Positions 55,641 to 64,000 of a stretch of 64,000 nt of DNA are shown in pieces. Numbering within the stretch: position 1 is the first letter of the stretch; each line of letters begins with the position of its first letter. This DNA comes from Pseudomonas wayambapalatensis. GTDB lineage: Bacteria > Pseudomonadota > Gammaproteobacteria > Pseudomonadales > Pseudomonadaceae. The stretch spans positions 1 to 64,000 of the forward strand of contig CP077096.1 in the NCBI GenBank assembly GCA_014268975.2, given 5' to 3'. Both the position numbers and the translations under genes were made by a program. The notes beneath the pieces are model-generated. The model did not search any database, was not told the DNA's origin, and saw only the letters and a program-made list of their open reading frames with translations.

Positions 55641-56780
55641 TCAGGCAGACGCCGGCTCGAACGCGCCGGGACGCCGGGTCAGCAGCACCAGCCCTGCAGC
55701 CCCTGCAGCCATCAGGAACAGCAAGGCATGCCCACTGACCCACTGGCTCCCTGCCCCGGCCAGCAAAGGCCCGAGCAAACAACCGATACCCCACAATTGC
55801 GCCACATGGGCGTTGGCACGCACCAATGCGTCATCGCGATAACGCTCGCCGATCAGGATCAGCGACAGGGTGAACAAGCCCCCCGCGCTCGCACCGAACA
55901 GTACCCACAGCGGCCACACCGCCGGGGTGTGCAGCAGCAGCGGGATCGCCAGACTCGAACCCAGCAGACTCACAGCACAGCCACTGAACAAGGCTTGCCG
56001 GGACATGCGATCGGCTAGGGCGCCGATCGGCAACTGCAGTACGGCATCGCCGACCACGACGGTACTGACCATGAACAACGCCACTTCGGCGGTGAAGCCC
56101 TGCTGCAATACGTACACCGGCAAGAGCGTCAGGATCATCGCCTCGAATGCCGCGAACAACGCAATGGCCCAGGCGATTACCGGCAAGCGCCGGCAGAAGG
56201 CGAACAGGTCGCGGAAGGTCACGCTGCACGCCTCGGTCGACGGTGCACCACCGCGGCCAAGCAACAGCAAGGGCGCGACCAGCAGCAGACCGGTGGCGGC
56301 CCAGAAACCGAAATCATCCTCCGAGCCGAGAAAGCCCAGCACCAGCGGCCCGGCCAGCTGGCTCAGGGCATAGCTGCTGCCATACAGCGCCACCAGCCGC
56401 CCGCGCCACTGCTCGACCACCAACTGGTTGATCCAGCTTTCGCCGAGGATGAACACCACCGTCAGCGACATGCCGATCAGCAGGCGCAGCGCCAGCCACA
56501 GCGCATAGCTGGGCAGCACCGCCACCAGTGCGATCGACAACGCCCCGCCCCACAGGCACAGGCGCATCGCCGAAGGCACGCCGACCCAGCCGGCCAGGCG
56601 ACTGGCCAGGCTGGCGCCGAGCAGTACGCCGATTGCCGGCATCGCCGCCATCACACCAATGGCGAACCCACCGTAGCCCCAGCCTTCCAGGCGCAGGGAC
56701 ACCAGCGGCATGCTCACACCGAGCGCAAGCCCGACACTGAGCACCGACGCCAGCACGGCAAAGTAGGTTCCCCAACGCAT
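55641..56780 (-). CDS. MFS transporter (YcaD-like)
   Basis: A 379-residue inner-membrane transporter with 12 predicted helices. It starts MRWGTYFAVLASVLSVGLAL; SLRLEGWGYGGFAIGVMAAM and the motif-A-like loop GALADRMSRQALF in the second half mark the major facilitator fold. Substrate is unknown; the YcaD/YfkF group is generally orphan. I start at ATG 56780; the in-frame extension upstream passes into a REP. It converges on the PLD-like gene. Confidence 0.85.
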   Translation of the reverse strand: MRWGTYFAVLASVLSVGLALGVSMPLVSLRLEGWGYGGFAIGVMAAMPAIGVLLGASLASRLAGWVGVPSAMRLCLWGGALSIALVAVLPSYALWLALRLLIGMSLTVVFILGESWINQLVVEQWRGRLVALYGSSYALSQLAGPLVLGFLGSEDDFGFWAATGLLLVAPLLLLGRGGAPSTEACSVTFRDLFAFCRRLPVIAWAIALFAAFEAMILTLLPVYVLQQGFTAEVALFMVSTVVVGDAVLQLPIGALADRMSRQALFSGCAVSLLGSSLAIPLLLHTPAVWPLWVLFGASAGGLFTLSLILIGERYRDDALVRANAHVAQLWGIGCLLGPLLAGAGSQWVSGHALLFLMAAGAAGLVLLTRRPGAFEPASA

Positions 56781-56810
56781 TGCAGCCTCCCAGGCATATT
56801 TGTTCAGCCC

Positions 56811-56895
56811 CATTCGCGGGCAAGCCCGCTCCCACAGGTACGCCGCCGCTCTCAAGGACGGCGCTGGGCCTGTAGGAGCGGGCTTGCCCGCGAAG
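56811..56895. repeat. REP doublet between kauB and the MFS gene
   Basis: CATTCGCGGGCAAGCCCGCTCCCACAG (56811-56837) and the inverse TGTAGGAGCGGGCTTGCCCGCG (56871-56892) flank about 33 nt. It lies about 13 nt after the kauB stop and upstream of the co-directional MFS gene. Confidence 0.85.
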
Positions 56896-56907
56896 AAGAC
56901 TACCGAA

Positions 56908-58401
56908 TTACAGCTTGATCCAGGTCGCCTTCAGCTCGGTGTATTTCTCCAGTGCATGCAGCGACTTGTCACGGCCGTTGCCCGACTGCTTGAAGCCGCC
57001 GAACGGTGCGGTCATGTCGCCGCCATCGTACTGGTTGACCCACACACTGCCGGCACGCACGGCGCGGGCAGTCTTGTGCGCCTTGGAGATATCGGCGGTC
57101 CAGATGCCGGCTGCCAGGCCATACGGGGTGTCGTTGGCGATGGCGATGGCTTCTTCGGCGGTGTCGAAGGCGATCACCGACAGCACCGGGCCGAAAATTT
57201 CTTCCTGGGCGATCTTCATGGCGTTGGTCACGCCGTCGAAGATGGTCGGCTCGACGTAGGTGCCGCCGGTCTCTTCGAGGATGCGCTTGCCGCCCGCGAG
57301 CAGCTTGGCGCCGTCCTGATGACCGGCGTCGATGTACGACAGCACGGTATTCATCTGCTGGGTATCGACCAGCGCACCGACGGTGGTAGCCGGATCCAGT
57401 GGGTTGCCGGGCTTCCAGGCCTTGAGGGCCTCGACCACCAGCGGCAGGAACTTGTCCTTGATCGAGCGCTCGACCAGCAGACGCGAGCCAGCGGTGCAGA
57501 CCTCCCCCTGGTTGAAGGCGATGGCACTGGCAGCGGCTTCTGCAGCGGCCTGCAGGTCGGGGGCGTCGGCGAAGACGATGTTCGGGCTTTTGCCACCGGC
57601 TTCCAGCCAGATACGCTTCATGTTCGATTCGCCGGCGTACACCATCAGTTGCTTGGCGATCTTGGTCGAACCGGTGAACACCAGGGTATCGACATCCATG
57701 TGCAGGGCCAGGGCCTTGCCAACGGTGTGGCCGTAGCCAGGCAGCACGTTCAGCACGCCTGCCGGGATGCCGGCCTCGATGGCCAGTTGAGCGATGCGGA
57801 TGGCGGTCAGCGGGGACTTCTCGGAAGGCTTGAGCACCACCGAGTTGCCGGTGGCCAGCGCCGGGCCGAGTTTCCAGCAGGCCATCAGCAGCGGGAAGTT
57901 CCAAGGGACGATGGCGCCCACGACGCCTACCGGCTCGCGGGTGACCAGGCCGAGCTGGTCATGCGGGGTCGGTGCAACCTCGTCGTAGACCTTGTCGATG
58001 GCTTCGGCGGTCCAGTGGATGGCCTGGGCAGCGCCCGGGATGTCGATGGTGGAGGAGTCGCCGATCGGCTTGCCCATGTCCAGGGTTTCCAGCAGCGCCA
58101 GTTCCTCGACATGCTTGCGCAGCAGGTCGGCGAAGCGGATCAGCTTGGCCTTGCGCTTGGCGGGAGCCAGTTGCGACCAGACGCCGGAGTCGAAGGTGGC
58201 GCGGGCGTTTTCCACGGCGCGGTTGGCGTCGGCCAGGTCGCAACTGGCAACCTTGGCCAGGAAACGTCCGTCGACCGGGCTCAGGCACTCGAAGGTTTCG
58301 CCGGAGGCGGCGTCGGTGTATTCGCCGTTGATGAAGGCACGGCCTTCGATCTTCAGTTGCTGGGCACGCTGTTCCCAATCCGCACGAGTCAGGGTGGTCA
58401 T
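56908..58401 (-). CDS. kauB: Gamma-aminobutyraldehyde-type aldehyde dehydrogenase (KauB/PauC/PuuC family)
   Basis: A 497-residue NAD-dependent aldehyde dehydrogenase. The catalytic Cys is in FNQGEVCTAGSRL near residue 303, the Glu in WLEAGGKSPNIVFA, and the Asn in IVPWNFPLLMACW. Close relatives oxidise gamma-glutamyl-gamma-aminobutyraldehyde or 4-guanidinobutyraldehyde in polyamine and arginine catabolism. It starts MTTLTRADWEQRAQQLKIEG; GAGGAGTTTCGT lies just before the ATG. The PuuB-like oxidase and the XRE-cupin regulator support a polyamine role. It diverges from the cupin gene across 197 bp in which I see no clear promoter. Confidence 0.85.
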   Translation of the reverse strand: MTTLTRADWEQRAQQLKIEGRAFINGEYTDAASGETFECLSPVDGRFLAKVASCDLADANRAVENARATFDSGVWSQLAPAKRKAKLIRFADLLRKHVEELALLETLDMGKPIGDSSTIDIPGAAQAIHWTAEAIDKVYDEVAPTPHDQLGLVTREPVGVVGAIVPWNFPLLMACWKLGPALATGNSVVLKPSEKSPLTAIRIAQLAIEAGIPAGVLNVLPGYGHTVGKALALHMDVDTLVFTGSTKIAKQLMVYAGESNMKRIWLEAGGKSPNIVFADAPDLQAAAEAAASAIAFNQGEVCTAGSRLLVERSIKDKFLPLVVEALKAWKPGNPLDPATTVGALVDTQQMNTVLSYIDAGHQDGAKLLAGGKRILEETGGTYVEPTIFDGVTNAMKIAQEEIFGPVLSVIAFDTAEEAIAIANDTPYGLAAGIWTADISKAHKTARAVRAGSVWVNQYDGGDMTAPFGGFKQSGNGRDKSLHALEKYTELKATWIKL

Positions 58402-58598
58402 ACGAAACTCCTCCTCTTGTTAAGGTGCAGCCCCGTATTGAGGACTCACGGGCACTGTCAGAAATTCTGGCCGGGCGACAAGCGCACACGGGCATCCGAC
58501 ACCCTAAACCAGGCCGGTTAAACTATCAATATATTTGACACGAATGGCTTAAAAGCCTACTGATGTGCATTTTATTAAACAACAACAGGGTATTCAGC

Positions 58599-58958
58599 AT
58601 GAGCATCGACAGCATCATCGACTTCGCCCAGGTCCTCACCGAAGCCGAGCGCTACCGCCCGGCGGCCGAGAAGATCCTCAAGGGCGAGCCGGACCAGGCG
58701 GTTTACAACCACTATTCGAGCCCCTGCGGGCAGTTTGCCGCAGGCGTCTGGGAGGGTGAGGTCGGCCAGTGGACGGTGAACTACACCGAGCACGAGTATT
58801 GCGAGATCGTCCAGGGCGTATCGGTGCTGCGCGACCAGGAAGGCGGCGCCAAGACCCTGCGGGCCGGTGACCGTTTCGTCATCCCGGCCGGCTTCAAGGG
58901 CACCTGGGAGGTGCTGGAGCCGTGCCGCAAGATCTATGTGATGTTCGAGCAGAAGTGA
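58599..58958 (+). CDS. DUF861-type single-domain cupin protein
   Basis: A 119-residue cupin. The core is YNHYSSPCGQFAAGVWEGEVGQWTVNYTEHEYCEIVQGVSVLRDQEGGAKTLRAGDRFVIPAGFKGTWEVLE, of the (S)-ureidoglycine aminohydrolase-like / DUF861 group. No enzymatic role is established for the stand-alone form. It starts MSIDSIIDFAQVLTEAERYR at ATG 58599. It diverges from kauB, and a joint role in polyamine metabolism is possible on context. Confidence 0.82.
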   Translation: MSIDSIIDFAQVLTEAERYRPAAEKILKGEPDQAVYNHYSSPCGQFAAGVWEGEVGQWTVNYTEHEYCEIVQGVSVLRDQEGGAKTLRAGDRFVIPAGFKGTWEVLEPCRKIYVMFEQK

Positions 58959-59049
58959 CAGGGCTTGCGAGGATTAAGTACCGCATCCGTCGAACGAGGA
59001 TTGCAACGATGGCAGCGTCCACTTCCGGACAGTCGACAAGGAACAGCAT

Positions 59050-59250
59050 ATGACTACCGACATCCTCGCCCCTGCACGCCACGTCATCGGTTCGCGCTAC
59101 GTTGAAAGCGTGAACGCCTATGTTCTCGAGCTGACGGGCCTGGCAACCGTCCGGGTTGTTACCGGTGCAGACCTGCGGGACTTCAAGCACGACCAGGTCA
59201 GGATCGATGTAGACGAAGAAGGCTTCATAACCGGCCTGCGCAACTGCTGA
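59050..59250 (+). CDS. Small protein resembling the I78 peptidase-inhibitor family
   Basis: A 66-residue protein. The C-terminal half, VRVVTGADLRDFKHDQVRID and EEGFITGLRNC, follows the I78 inhibitor pattern (VRV...DxRxDRLNV..DxxGxIxxxxC). It has no signal peptide, unlike many I78 proteins, so it may act in the cytosol. It follows the cupin gene by 91 nt and is followed by a bidirectional terminator shared with rpmG. Confidence 0.6.
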   Translation: MTTDILAPARHVIGSRYVESVNAYVLELTGLATVRVVTGADLRDFKHDQVRIDVDEEGFITGLRNC

Positions 59251-59288
59251 AACCTGCGGCGCGCGCACTAGCCTGAACAGACAGCAAT

Positions 59289-59324
59289 AAAAAAACCCGC
59301 TTCCTTTCGGTTGCGGGTTTTTTT
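59289..59324. terminator. Bidirectional terminator between the I78-like gene and rpmG
   Basis: ACCCGC / GCGGGT stem with a 12-nt loop is flanked by seven A on the left and seven T on the right (AAAAAAACCCGC ... GCGGGTTTTTTT). It lies 14 nt downstream of the rpmG stop on the minus strand and has U-tracts in both directions. Confidence 0.9.
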
Positions 59325-59338
59325 GGTTGCCGGATCAA

Positions 59339-59494
59339 TTACTTGATCTTGGCTTCCTTGTACACCACGTGCTTGCGAACGACCGGATCGTACTTCTTGA
59401 TCTCGATCTTGTCCGGAGTGGTGCGCTTGTTCTTGTCGGTGGTGTAGAAGTGGCCGGTACCGGCACTCGAAACCAGACGGATCAATTCACGCAT
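59339..59494 (-). CDS. rpmG: 50S ribosomal protein L33
   Basis: A 51-residue protein starting [20 protein letters not shown] and ending [11 protein letters not shown]. It lacks the CxxC pairs of zinc-binding L33, so it is the zinc-independent type. It lies 11 nt after rpmB in one operon. Confidence 0.97.
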   Translation of the reverse strand: MRELIRLVSSAGTGHFYTTDKNKRTTPDKIEIKKYDPVVRKHVVYKEAKIK

Positions 59495-59505
59495 GATGTT
59501 CTCCC

Positions 59506-59742
59506 TTAAACCTTGGCGCCAGCTTTACGGATGTCGACCAGAACGGCATCGATGCCGCGCTTGTCGATGATACGCATGCCTTTGGCGGAAACGCGCAGAC
59601 GCACGAAACGATTCTCGGATTCAACCCAGAAACGGTGGTGCTGCAGGTTCGGCAGGAAACGACGACGGGTTTTGTTGTTTGCGTGGGAAATGTTGTTCCC
59701 GGTTACCGGACCCTTACCGGTAACTTGACAGACTCTCGACAT
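59506..59742 (-). CDS. rpmB: 50S ribosomal protein L28
   Basis: A 78-residue large-subunit protein starting [20 protein letters not shown], then [27 protein letters not shown]. Cysteine content is low, as in the zinc-free L28 form. It is the first gene of rpmB-rpmG, with a promoter at 59891-59919. Confidence 0.97.
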   Translation of the reverse strand: MSRVCQVTGKGPVTGNNISHANNKTRRRFLPNLQHHRFWVESENRFVRLRVSAKGMRIIDKRGIDAVLVDIRKAGAKV

Positions 59743-60110
59743 GCCTCAGCCCTCTAAAACCACATGCCCAACCCGGCATGGGTTGGCCGCTTAATCTCTC
59801 AGTCTATGGCGCCAAGGCGCCGTGTTTCCGGGGGTCTTATCGAACCGGCTCAAATGAGCGACAGACCGAGCCCCTAGAAAAGAGCGCTGCTTTATACCAG
59901 AAAGGGTCGGCCACAACAACAGAAGATGCACATTCCGATCGGGCCGATCGCGCCCGGCCAGCATAGCGACAAGGCCCGCGCACTGTCGACCGCTCGTCGC
60001 CGCACGGCATAAAAATCAGGTGGCCATTTCCCGACTGGCACACTAGGGTAGGACGTTTCCTATTCCAGACTGCACTGGCAGATGGGCCCCTGACCAGCCG
60101 AGGATCCACC
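59743..60110. other. Intergenic region between rpmB and the peptide-binding protein
   Basis: A 368-bp divergent gap. It holds the rpmBG promoter (described separately) and a ~140-nt rpmB leader containing ATGCC-N-GGCAT inverted words (about 59762-59782). On the other strand it must include the promoter of the peptide-binding protein; I cannot assign its boxes. No ORF here has support. Confidence 0.5.
59891..59919 (-). promoter_or_regulatory. Sigma-70 promoter of rpmB-rpmG
   Basis: On the minus strand a -35 TTGTTG (59914-59919) and a -10 TATAAA (59891-59896) are 17 nt apart, predicting a start near 59884 and a ~140-nt leader for rpmB. Confidence 0.6.
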
Positions 60111-61700
60111 ATGCGCGTCGCCGCCCTTTCCGTTCTATTCACTTCCCTGCTCGCCGCAGGTCTTGCCCAGGCAGCGCCGCTGTCGGTGTGCACCGAGGCC
60201 AGCCCGGAAGGTTTCGACGTGGTTCAGTACAACTCGCTGACCACCACCAACGCCTCGGCCGACGTGCTGATGAACCGCCTGGTCGAGTTCGACGCCGCCC
60301 AGGGCAAGGTGGTGCCGAGCCTTGCCCAAAGCTGGACGGTCTCCAAAGACGGCCTGATCTATGACTTCACGCTGCGCAATGGCGTGAAGTTCCACAGCAC
60401 CGACTACTTCAAGCCGACCCGCGAGCTGAATGCCGACGACGTGCTGTTCAGCTTCCAGCGCATGCTCTACCCCGCCCATGCCTGGCACAAGACCGCACCT
60501 GGTGGTTATCCACACGCCCAGTCGCTGCAGCTGGGCAGCCTGATCAAGTCGATCGAGGCGCCCGACCCGCAGAGCGTGCGCTTTACCCTCACCCACCCGG
60601 ACGCGACCTTCCTGGCCACCCTGAGCATGGGTTTCGCCTCGATCTACTCGGCCGAGTACGCCGACAAGCTGATGAAGGACGGCACGCCCGAAAAACTCAA
60701 CAGCCAGCCCATCGGCACCGGCCCGTTCGTGTTCCAGCGCTTCCAGAAGGACGCCCTGGTGCGCTACCGCGCCAACCCTGACTACTTCGACGGCAAGCCT
60801 GCGGTCGACCCGCTGGTGTTCGCCATCACCACCGACCCGAACGTGCGCCTGCAGAAGCTCAAGCGCAACGAATGCCAGGTGGCCCTGTCGCCCAAGCCGC
60901 TGGACATCGCCGAAGCCGCCCAGAACGACAAACTCAAGGTCGCCTCCACCCCGGCCTTCATGACCGCCTTCGTCGCCATCAACAGCGAGCACCCGCCGCT
61001 GGACAAACCCGAAGTGCGCCAGGCGATCAACCTGGCCTTCGACAAACCGGCCTACCTCAAGGCGGTGTTCGAAGGCACCGCCACCGCCGCCAACGGCCCC
61101 TACCCGCCCACCACCTGGAGTTACGCCAAGGACCTGCCCGGCTACGCGCTGGACCTGAAGAAAGCCAAGGCGTTGCTGACCAAGGCCGGCCTTGCCGACG
61201 GCTTCAGCACCACGATCTGGACCCGTCCGTCGGGCAGCCTGCTCAACCCCAACCCGAGCCTCGGCGCCCAGATGCTCCAGGCCGACCTGGCGAAAGTCGG
61301 CATCAAGGCCGAGATCCGCGTGATCGAATGGGGCGAGTTGATCCGCCGCGCCAAGGCCGGCGAGCACGACCTGCTGTTCATGGGCTGGGCGGGTGACAAC
61401 GGCGACCCGGACAACTTCCTCAGCCCGCAATTCTCGTGCGCGGCGGTCAAGTCGGGGACCAACTTCGCGCGGTTCTGCGACAGCCGTCTCGACCAGTTGA
61501 TCAATGCCGGGCGTACCACCAACGACCAGAGCGTGCGCAGCAGGCTGTACCAGCAGGCACAGACGCTGATCCAGCAGCAGGCGCTGTGGCTGCCGCTGGC
61601 CCATCCGAAAGCCTCGACCTTGCTCAGCAATCGCGTGAAGGGGTATCAGGTGAGCCCGTTCGGGCGGGTGGACTTCAGCAAGGTATCGGTGGAGCGCTGA
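60111..61700 (+). CDS. Periplasmic peptide/solute-binding protein (SBP family 5, DppA-like)
   Basis: A 529-residue family-5 extracellular solute-binding protein. The signal peptide MRVAALSVLFTSLLAAGLAQ (cut after AQA) leads to PLSVCTEASPEGFDVVQYNS and the family-5 landmark LVPSLAQSWTVSKDGLIYDFTLRNGVKFHS. The Cys pair LSVCTEA / KRNECQVAL suggests a DppA-type disulfide. It probably binds di- or oligopeptides. No permease or ATPase gene is next to it, so it must share membrane components with a dpp locus elsewhere. A REP follows the stop. Confidence 0.9.
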   Translation: MRVAALSVLFTSLLAAGLAQAAPLSVCTEASPEGFDVVQYNSLTTTNASADVLMNRLVEFDAAQGKVVPSLAQSWTVSKDGLIYDFTLRNGVKFHSTDYFKPTRELNADDVLFSFQRMLYPAHAWHKTAPGGYPHAQSLQLGSLIKSIEAPDPQSVRFTLTHPDATFLATLSMGFASIYSAEYADKLMKDGTPEKLNSQPIGTGPFVFQRFQKDALVRYRANPDYFDGKPAVDPLVFAITTDPNVRLQKLKRNECQVALSPKPLDIAEAAQNDKLKVASTPAFMTAFVAINSEHPPLDKPEVRQAINLAFDKPAYLKAVFEGTATAANGPYPPTTWSYAKDLPGYALDLKKAKALLTKAGLADGFSTTIWTRPSGSLLNPNPSLGAQMLQADLAKVGIKAEIRVIEWGELIRRAKAGEHDLLFMGWAGDNGDPDNFLSPQFSCAAVKSGTNFARFCDSRLDQLINAGRTTNDQSVRSRLYQQAQTLIQQQALWLPLAHPKASTLLSNRVKGYQVSPFGRVDFSKVSVER

Positions 61701-61714
61701 CTGACGTTCGGTGT

Positions 61715-61747
61715 CGGCCTTTTCGCGGGCAAGCCCGCTCCTACAGG
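61715..61747. repeat. Single REP element after the peptide-binding protein gene
   Basis: GGCCTTTTCGCGGGCAAGCCCGCTCCTACAG is one REP unit in the 87-bp gap between convergent genes, 15 nt after the binding-protein stop. Confidence 0.8.
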
Positions 61748-61787
61748 GGTTGGGCTGGCCTTTGGATTTTGAGCAAGACAGTTGCTC

Positions 61788-62468
61788 CTATGCTCCGATC
61801 CATCCCTGCTCGACCATCGACAACGGCTCGCCATCGCCGACGATCACATGATCGAGCACGCGCACATCGATCAGCGCCAGTGCTTGCTTCAAGGTGCGGG
61901 TCAAATGCACGTCATCCTGGCTGGGCTCGCTGTTGCCCGACGGGTGGTTGTGGCACAGGATAAGCGCCGCCGCGTTGTGCGCCAGGGCTCGACGCACGAC
62001 CTCGCGAGGATAGACGACCGCTCGATTGATCGTGCCTCTGAACAGGATCTCGAACGCCAGCGGCCTGTGCTTGTTGTCCAGAAACAGACACCCGAACACC
62101 TCGCTGCTCTCATGCCGCAGCATGGACTTCAGGTAGCGCCGCACTACCGTCGGACTGTCCATGGCCGATTCTCGCTCGATGGTGGTCGCCAGGTGCCGGC
62201 GCCCTATCTCCAAAACCGCCTGTAACTGGCTGTACCTGACCGGCCCCAGCCCAAGTTCGCCCAGGAAAGCTTCCCGGTCGGCCTCAAGCAACTGACGCAG
62301 GCTGCCGAACTTCGCCAGCAACCCCCGCGCCAGTTCCACGACATTGCGACCACGCACGCCAGACCCTAGAAACACGGCCAGCAGTTCCGCATCCGACAGA
62401 CTGCTCGCCCCACGCGCCAGCAACTTCTCCCTCGGCCGCTCGTCCAGCGGCCATTCCCTGATGTTCAT
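61788..62468 (-). CDS. radC: RadC family (JAB/MPN-domain) protein
   Basis: A 226-residue protein. The N-terminal helix-hairpin-helix region starts [20 protein letters not shown], and the C-terminal MPN domain has the metal motif [18 protein letters not shown] (HxH...D). RadC (UPF0758) was once thought a repair protein; its role remains unsettled, with roles in transformation seen in other bacteria. Start ATG 62468. It diverges from coaBC across about 129 bp, a conserved arrangement. Confidence 0.94.
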   Translation of the reverse strand: MNIREWPLDERPREKLLARGASSLSDAELLAVFLGSGVRGRNVVELARGLLAKFGSLRQLLEADREAFLGELGLGPVRYSQLQAVLEIGRRHLATTIERESAMDSPTVVRRYLKSMLRHESSEVFGCLFLDNKHRPLAFEILFRGTINRAVVYPREVVRRALAHNAAALILCHNHPSGNSEPSQDDVHLTRTLKQALALIDVRVLDHVIVGDGEPLSMVEQGWIGA

Positions 62469-62597
62469 ACCCCTCCTTGCGTTGTACTGCGGCGCCTTCA
62501 AGCCCTGTGTTAATCTATTTCGCCTCGTTAAATGCGACGTTCTGCCGCAGGCAATTTCAAACGTCGCCGCCCGCTTTCACTGGAAAAAGGCAAGCCT

Positions 62598-63809
62598 ATG
62601 CAGCGGCTGTATCGCAAGCGCATCGTTCTCGGCGTGGGTGGCGGCATTGCCGCCTACAAGAGCGCCGAGCTGATTCGCCGACTCCTGGAACACGGCGCGC
62701 AGGTGCGTGTCGTCATGACCCGCGGGGGGGCCGAGTTCATCACTCCGCTGACCCTGCAGGCGCTCTCCGGCCACCCGGTGCACATGGACCTGCTCGACCC
62801 CGCCGCCGAGGCTGCGATGGGTCATATCGAACTGGCCAAGTGGGCCGACCTGGTGCTGATCGCCCCGGCCACCGCCGACCTCATGGCGCGCATGGCCCAG
62901 GGCATGGCCGATGACCTGCTGACCACGCTGGTACTGGCCACCGACGCCACCGTCGCCGTCGCCCCGGCCATGAACCAGGCCATGTGGCGCGACCCGGCCA
63001 CCCAGGACAACCTAGAGCTGCTCAAACGTCGTGGCATCCAGGTGCTCGGCCCCGCCTCCGGCAGCCAGGCCTGCGGCGACGTCGGCCTGGGCCGCATGCT
63101 CGAAGCCACCGACCTTGCCTGGTGCGCCGCCGAGAGCTTCAAGCGCCAGGCCCTGACCGGCAAGCACGTGCTGATCACCGCCGGCCCCACCCAAGAGAAC
63201 ATCGATCCGGTGCGCTACATCACCAATCATAGTTCCGGGAAGATGGGCTTTGCCCTGGCCGAAGCGGCCGCCGAGGCCGGGGCCCGGGTGACCCTCGTCA
63301 CCGGCCCTGTGCACCTGGCAACGCCTGACCGGGTCAACCGCATCGACGTGGTGAGCGCGCGGGACATGCTCGCGGCCTGTGAAGCAGCCATGCCATGCGA
63401 CCTGTTCATCGCCTCGGCAGCAGTCGCGGACTACCGCCCCGAGGTGGTCGCCCCGCAAAAGCTCAAGAAAGACCCTACGACTGGCGACGGCATGCTGCTG
63501 CAGATGGTGCGCAATCCGGATATCCTTGCCACCCTCGCTGGCCGCGCCGACCGCCCGTTCAGCGTCGGTTTCGCTGCCGAGACCGAGCACCTGCTCGATT
63601 ACGCCACGCGCAAGCTCAAGGACAAGAACCTCGACCTGATCGTCGCCAATGATGTGGCCAACCCCAGCATCGGCTTCAACAGCGAGGAAAACGCCCTGAC
63701 CGTGATCGACCGCCAGCAGCACCAGACCCTCTTCGCGCAGACCAGCAAGGGCAAGATCGCCCGGCAACTGGTCGCCTTCATCGCCGAACGGCTCAATCAG
63801 GTTCAATAA
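62598..63809 (+). CDS. coaBC: Bifunctional phosphopantothenoylcysteine decarboxylase/synthase
   Basis: A 403-residue coenzyme A biosynthesis enzyme. The CoaC flavoprotein half (residues ~1-190) has [20 protein letters not shown] and [23 protein letters not shown]; the CoaB half (~190-403) has [26 protein letters not shown] and KKDPTTGDG. Both activities are needed to form 4'-phosphopantetheine from phosphopantothenate and cysteine. Start ATG 62598, with AAAAGGC upstream. dut begins 5 nt after its stop. Confidence 0.96.
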   Translation: MQRLYRKRIVLGVGGGIAAYKSAELIRRLLEHGAQVRVVMTRGGAEFITPLTLQALSGHPVHMDLLDPAAEAAMGHIELAKWADLVLIAPATADLMARMAQGMADDLLTTLVLATDATVAVAPAMNQAMWRDPATQDNLELLKRRGIQVLGPASGSQACGDVGLGRMLEATDLAWCAAESFKRQALTGKHVLITAGPTQENIDPVRYITNHSSGKMGFALAEAAAEAGARVTLVTGPVHLATPDRVNRIDVVSARDMLAACEAAMPCDLFIASAAVADYRPEVVAPQKLKKDPTTGDGMLLQMVRNPDILATLAGRADRPFSVGFAAETEHLLDYATRKLKDKNLDLIVANDVANPSIGFNSEENALTVIDRQQHQTLFAQTSKGKIARQLVAFIAERLNQVQ

Positions 63810-63814
63810 GTTCC

Positions 63815-64000
63815 ATGCACGCTCTTCAAGCCAAGATCCTCGACCCACGCCTGGGTACCGAATTCCCCCTGCCGCAATACGCCACCCCCGGCTCCGCCGG
63901 CCTGGACCTGCGCGCCCTGCTCAAGGAGGACACCGTCCTCGAGCCGGGCCAGACCCTGCTGATCCCCACTGGCCTGTCGATCTACATCGGCGATCCGGGG
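63815..64000 (+). CDS. dut: Deoxyuridine 5'-triphosphate nucleotidohydrolase (partial, N-terminus)
   Basis: The first 62 codons of dUTPase. It starts [20 protein letters not shown] and contains motif 1, the [13 protein letters not shown] segment with the metal-binding Asp, and continues [12 protein letters not shown]. It hydrolyses dUTP to dUMP and pyrophosphate. It runs off the right edge. coaBC-dut adjacency is conserved and the spacing implies one transcript. Confidence 0.95.
   Translation, partial: MHALQAKILDPRLGTEFPLPQYATPGSAGLDLRALLKEDTVLEPGQTLLIPTGLSIYIGDPG

Overview
This 64 kb window is GC-rich chromosomal DNA from a fluorescent pseudomonad, most likely of the Pseudomonas putida group. 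The evidence is the gene content (amaA/amaB/hglS lysine catabolism, dadA-dadX-lrp, kauB, ppx/ppk, zapA-6S RNA-fau, rpmB-rpmG, radC/coaBC/dut) and many P. putida-type REP elements built around a TTCGCGGGCAAGCCCGCTCC core. I see no prophage, insertion sequence, CRISPR array, tRNA or rRNA. Most of the window is core metabolism with accessory transporters and regulators.

Layout. 1-1.8 kb: the start of a YcaC-like hydrolase and an MscS channel with a cyclic-nucleotide-like domain. 1.8-7.4 kb: a lysine/pipecolate module (amaA, amaB, a divergent LysR regulator, hglS). 7.4-8.9 kb: gcvH and gcvT without gcvP. 9-11.8 kb: a ferric-iron ABC permease and binding protein under a Fur-like palindrome. 12-16.8 kb: a tightly coupled leftward operon ygfB-pepP-ubiH-thioesterase-ubiI. 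17-18.4 kb: TIGR02449-zapA-6S RNA-fau. 18.4-21.5 kb: a small membrane protein, an EVE protein, a FliL-like protein, a quinone oxidoreductase and a ChaC-like cyclotransferase. 21.8-26.3 kb: an iron-sulfur flavoreductase, ubiD, rho and trxA. 26.6-31.4 kb: ppx converging on hemB-ppk. 31.6-36.6 kb: DedA overlapping a sterol-desaturase-like gene, elbB, yaiI, and a cytochrome c/FTR1 fusion. 36.8-43.8 kb: LysR/MATE pair, GGDEF-EAL protein, rep, xpt. 44-50.7 kb: acyl-CoA hydrolase/transferase, cytochrome c5, XRE-cupin regulator, dadX, dadA, lrp, a cysteine-cluster protein. 50.9-58.9 kb: PuuB-like oxidase, DUF1127 protein, MocR regulator, phospholipase-D-like lipoprotein, MFS transporter, kauB, cupin. 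59-64 kb: I78-like small protein, rpmG, rpmB, peptide-binding protein, radC, coaBC and the start of dut.

How the genes work together. AmaA, AmaB and HglS carry pipecolate through aminoadipate and oxoadipate to D-2-hydroxyglutarate. Lrp-DadA-DadX catabolise alanine. UbiD, UbiH and UbiI serve ubiquinone synthesis. Ppk and Ppx make and degrade polyphosphate. PuuB-like and KauB enzymes suit polyamine or guanidinobutyrate breakdown. The clearest regulatory signals are a MocR-type repeat array, two LysR-type palindromes and a Fur-like palindrome.

I found no wholly new multi-gene system. The most unusual points are the missing gcvP at the hglS-gcvH junction, the 168-nt antiparallel overlap of two membrane-protein genes, the MocR operator array, long perfect inverted repeats, and a 48-codon ORF in an AT-rich gap.
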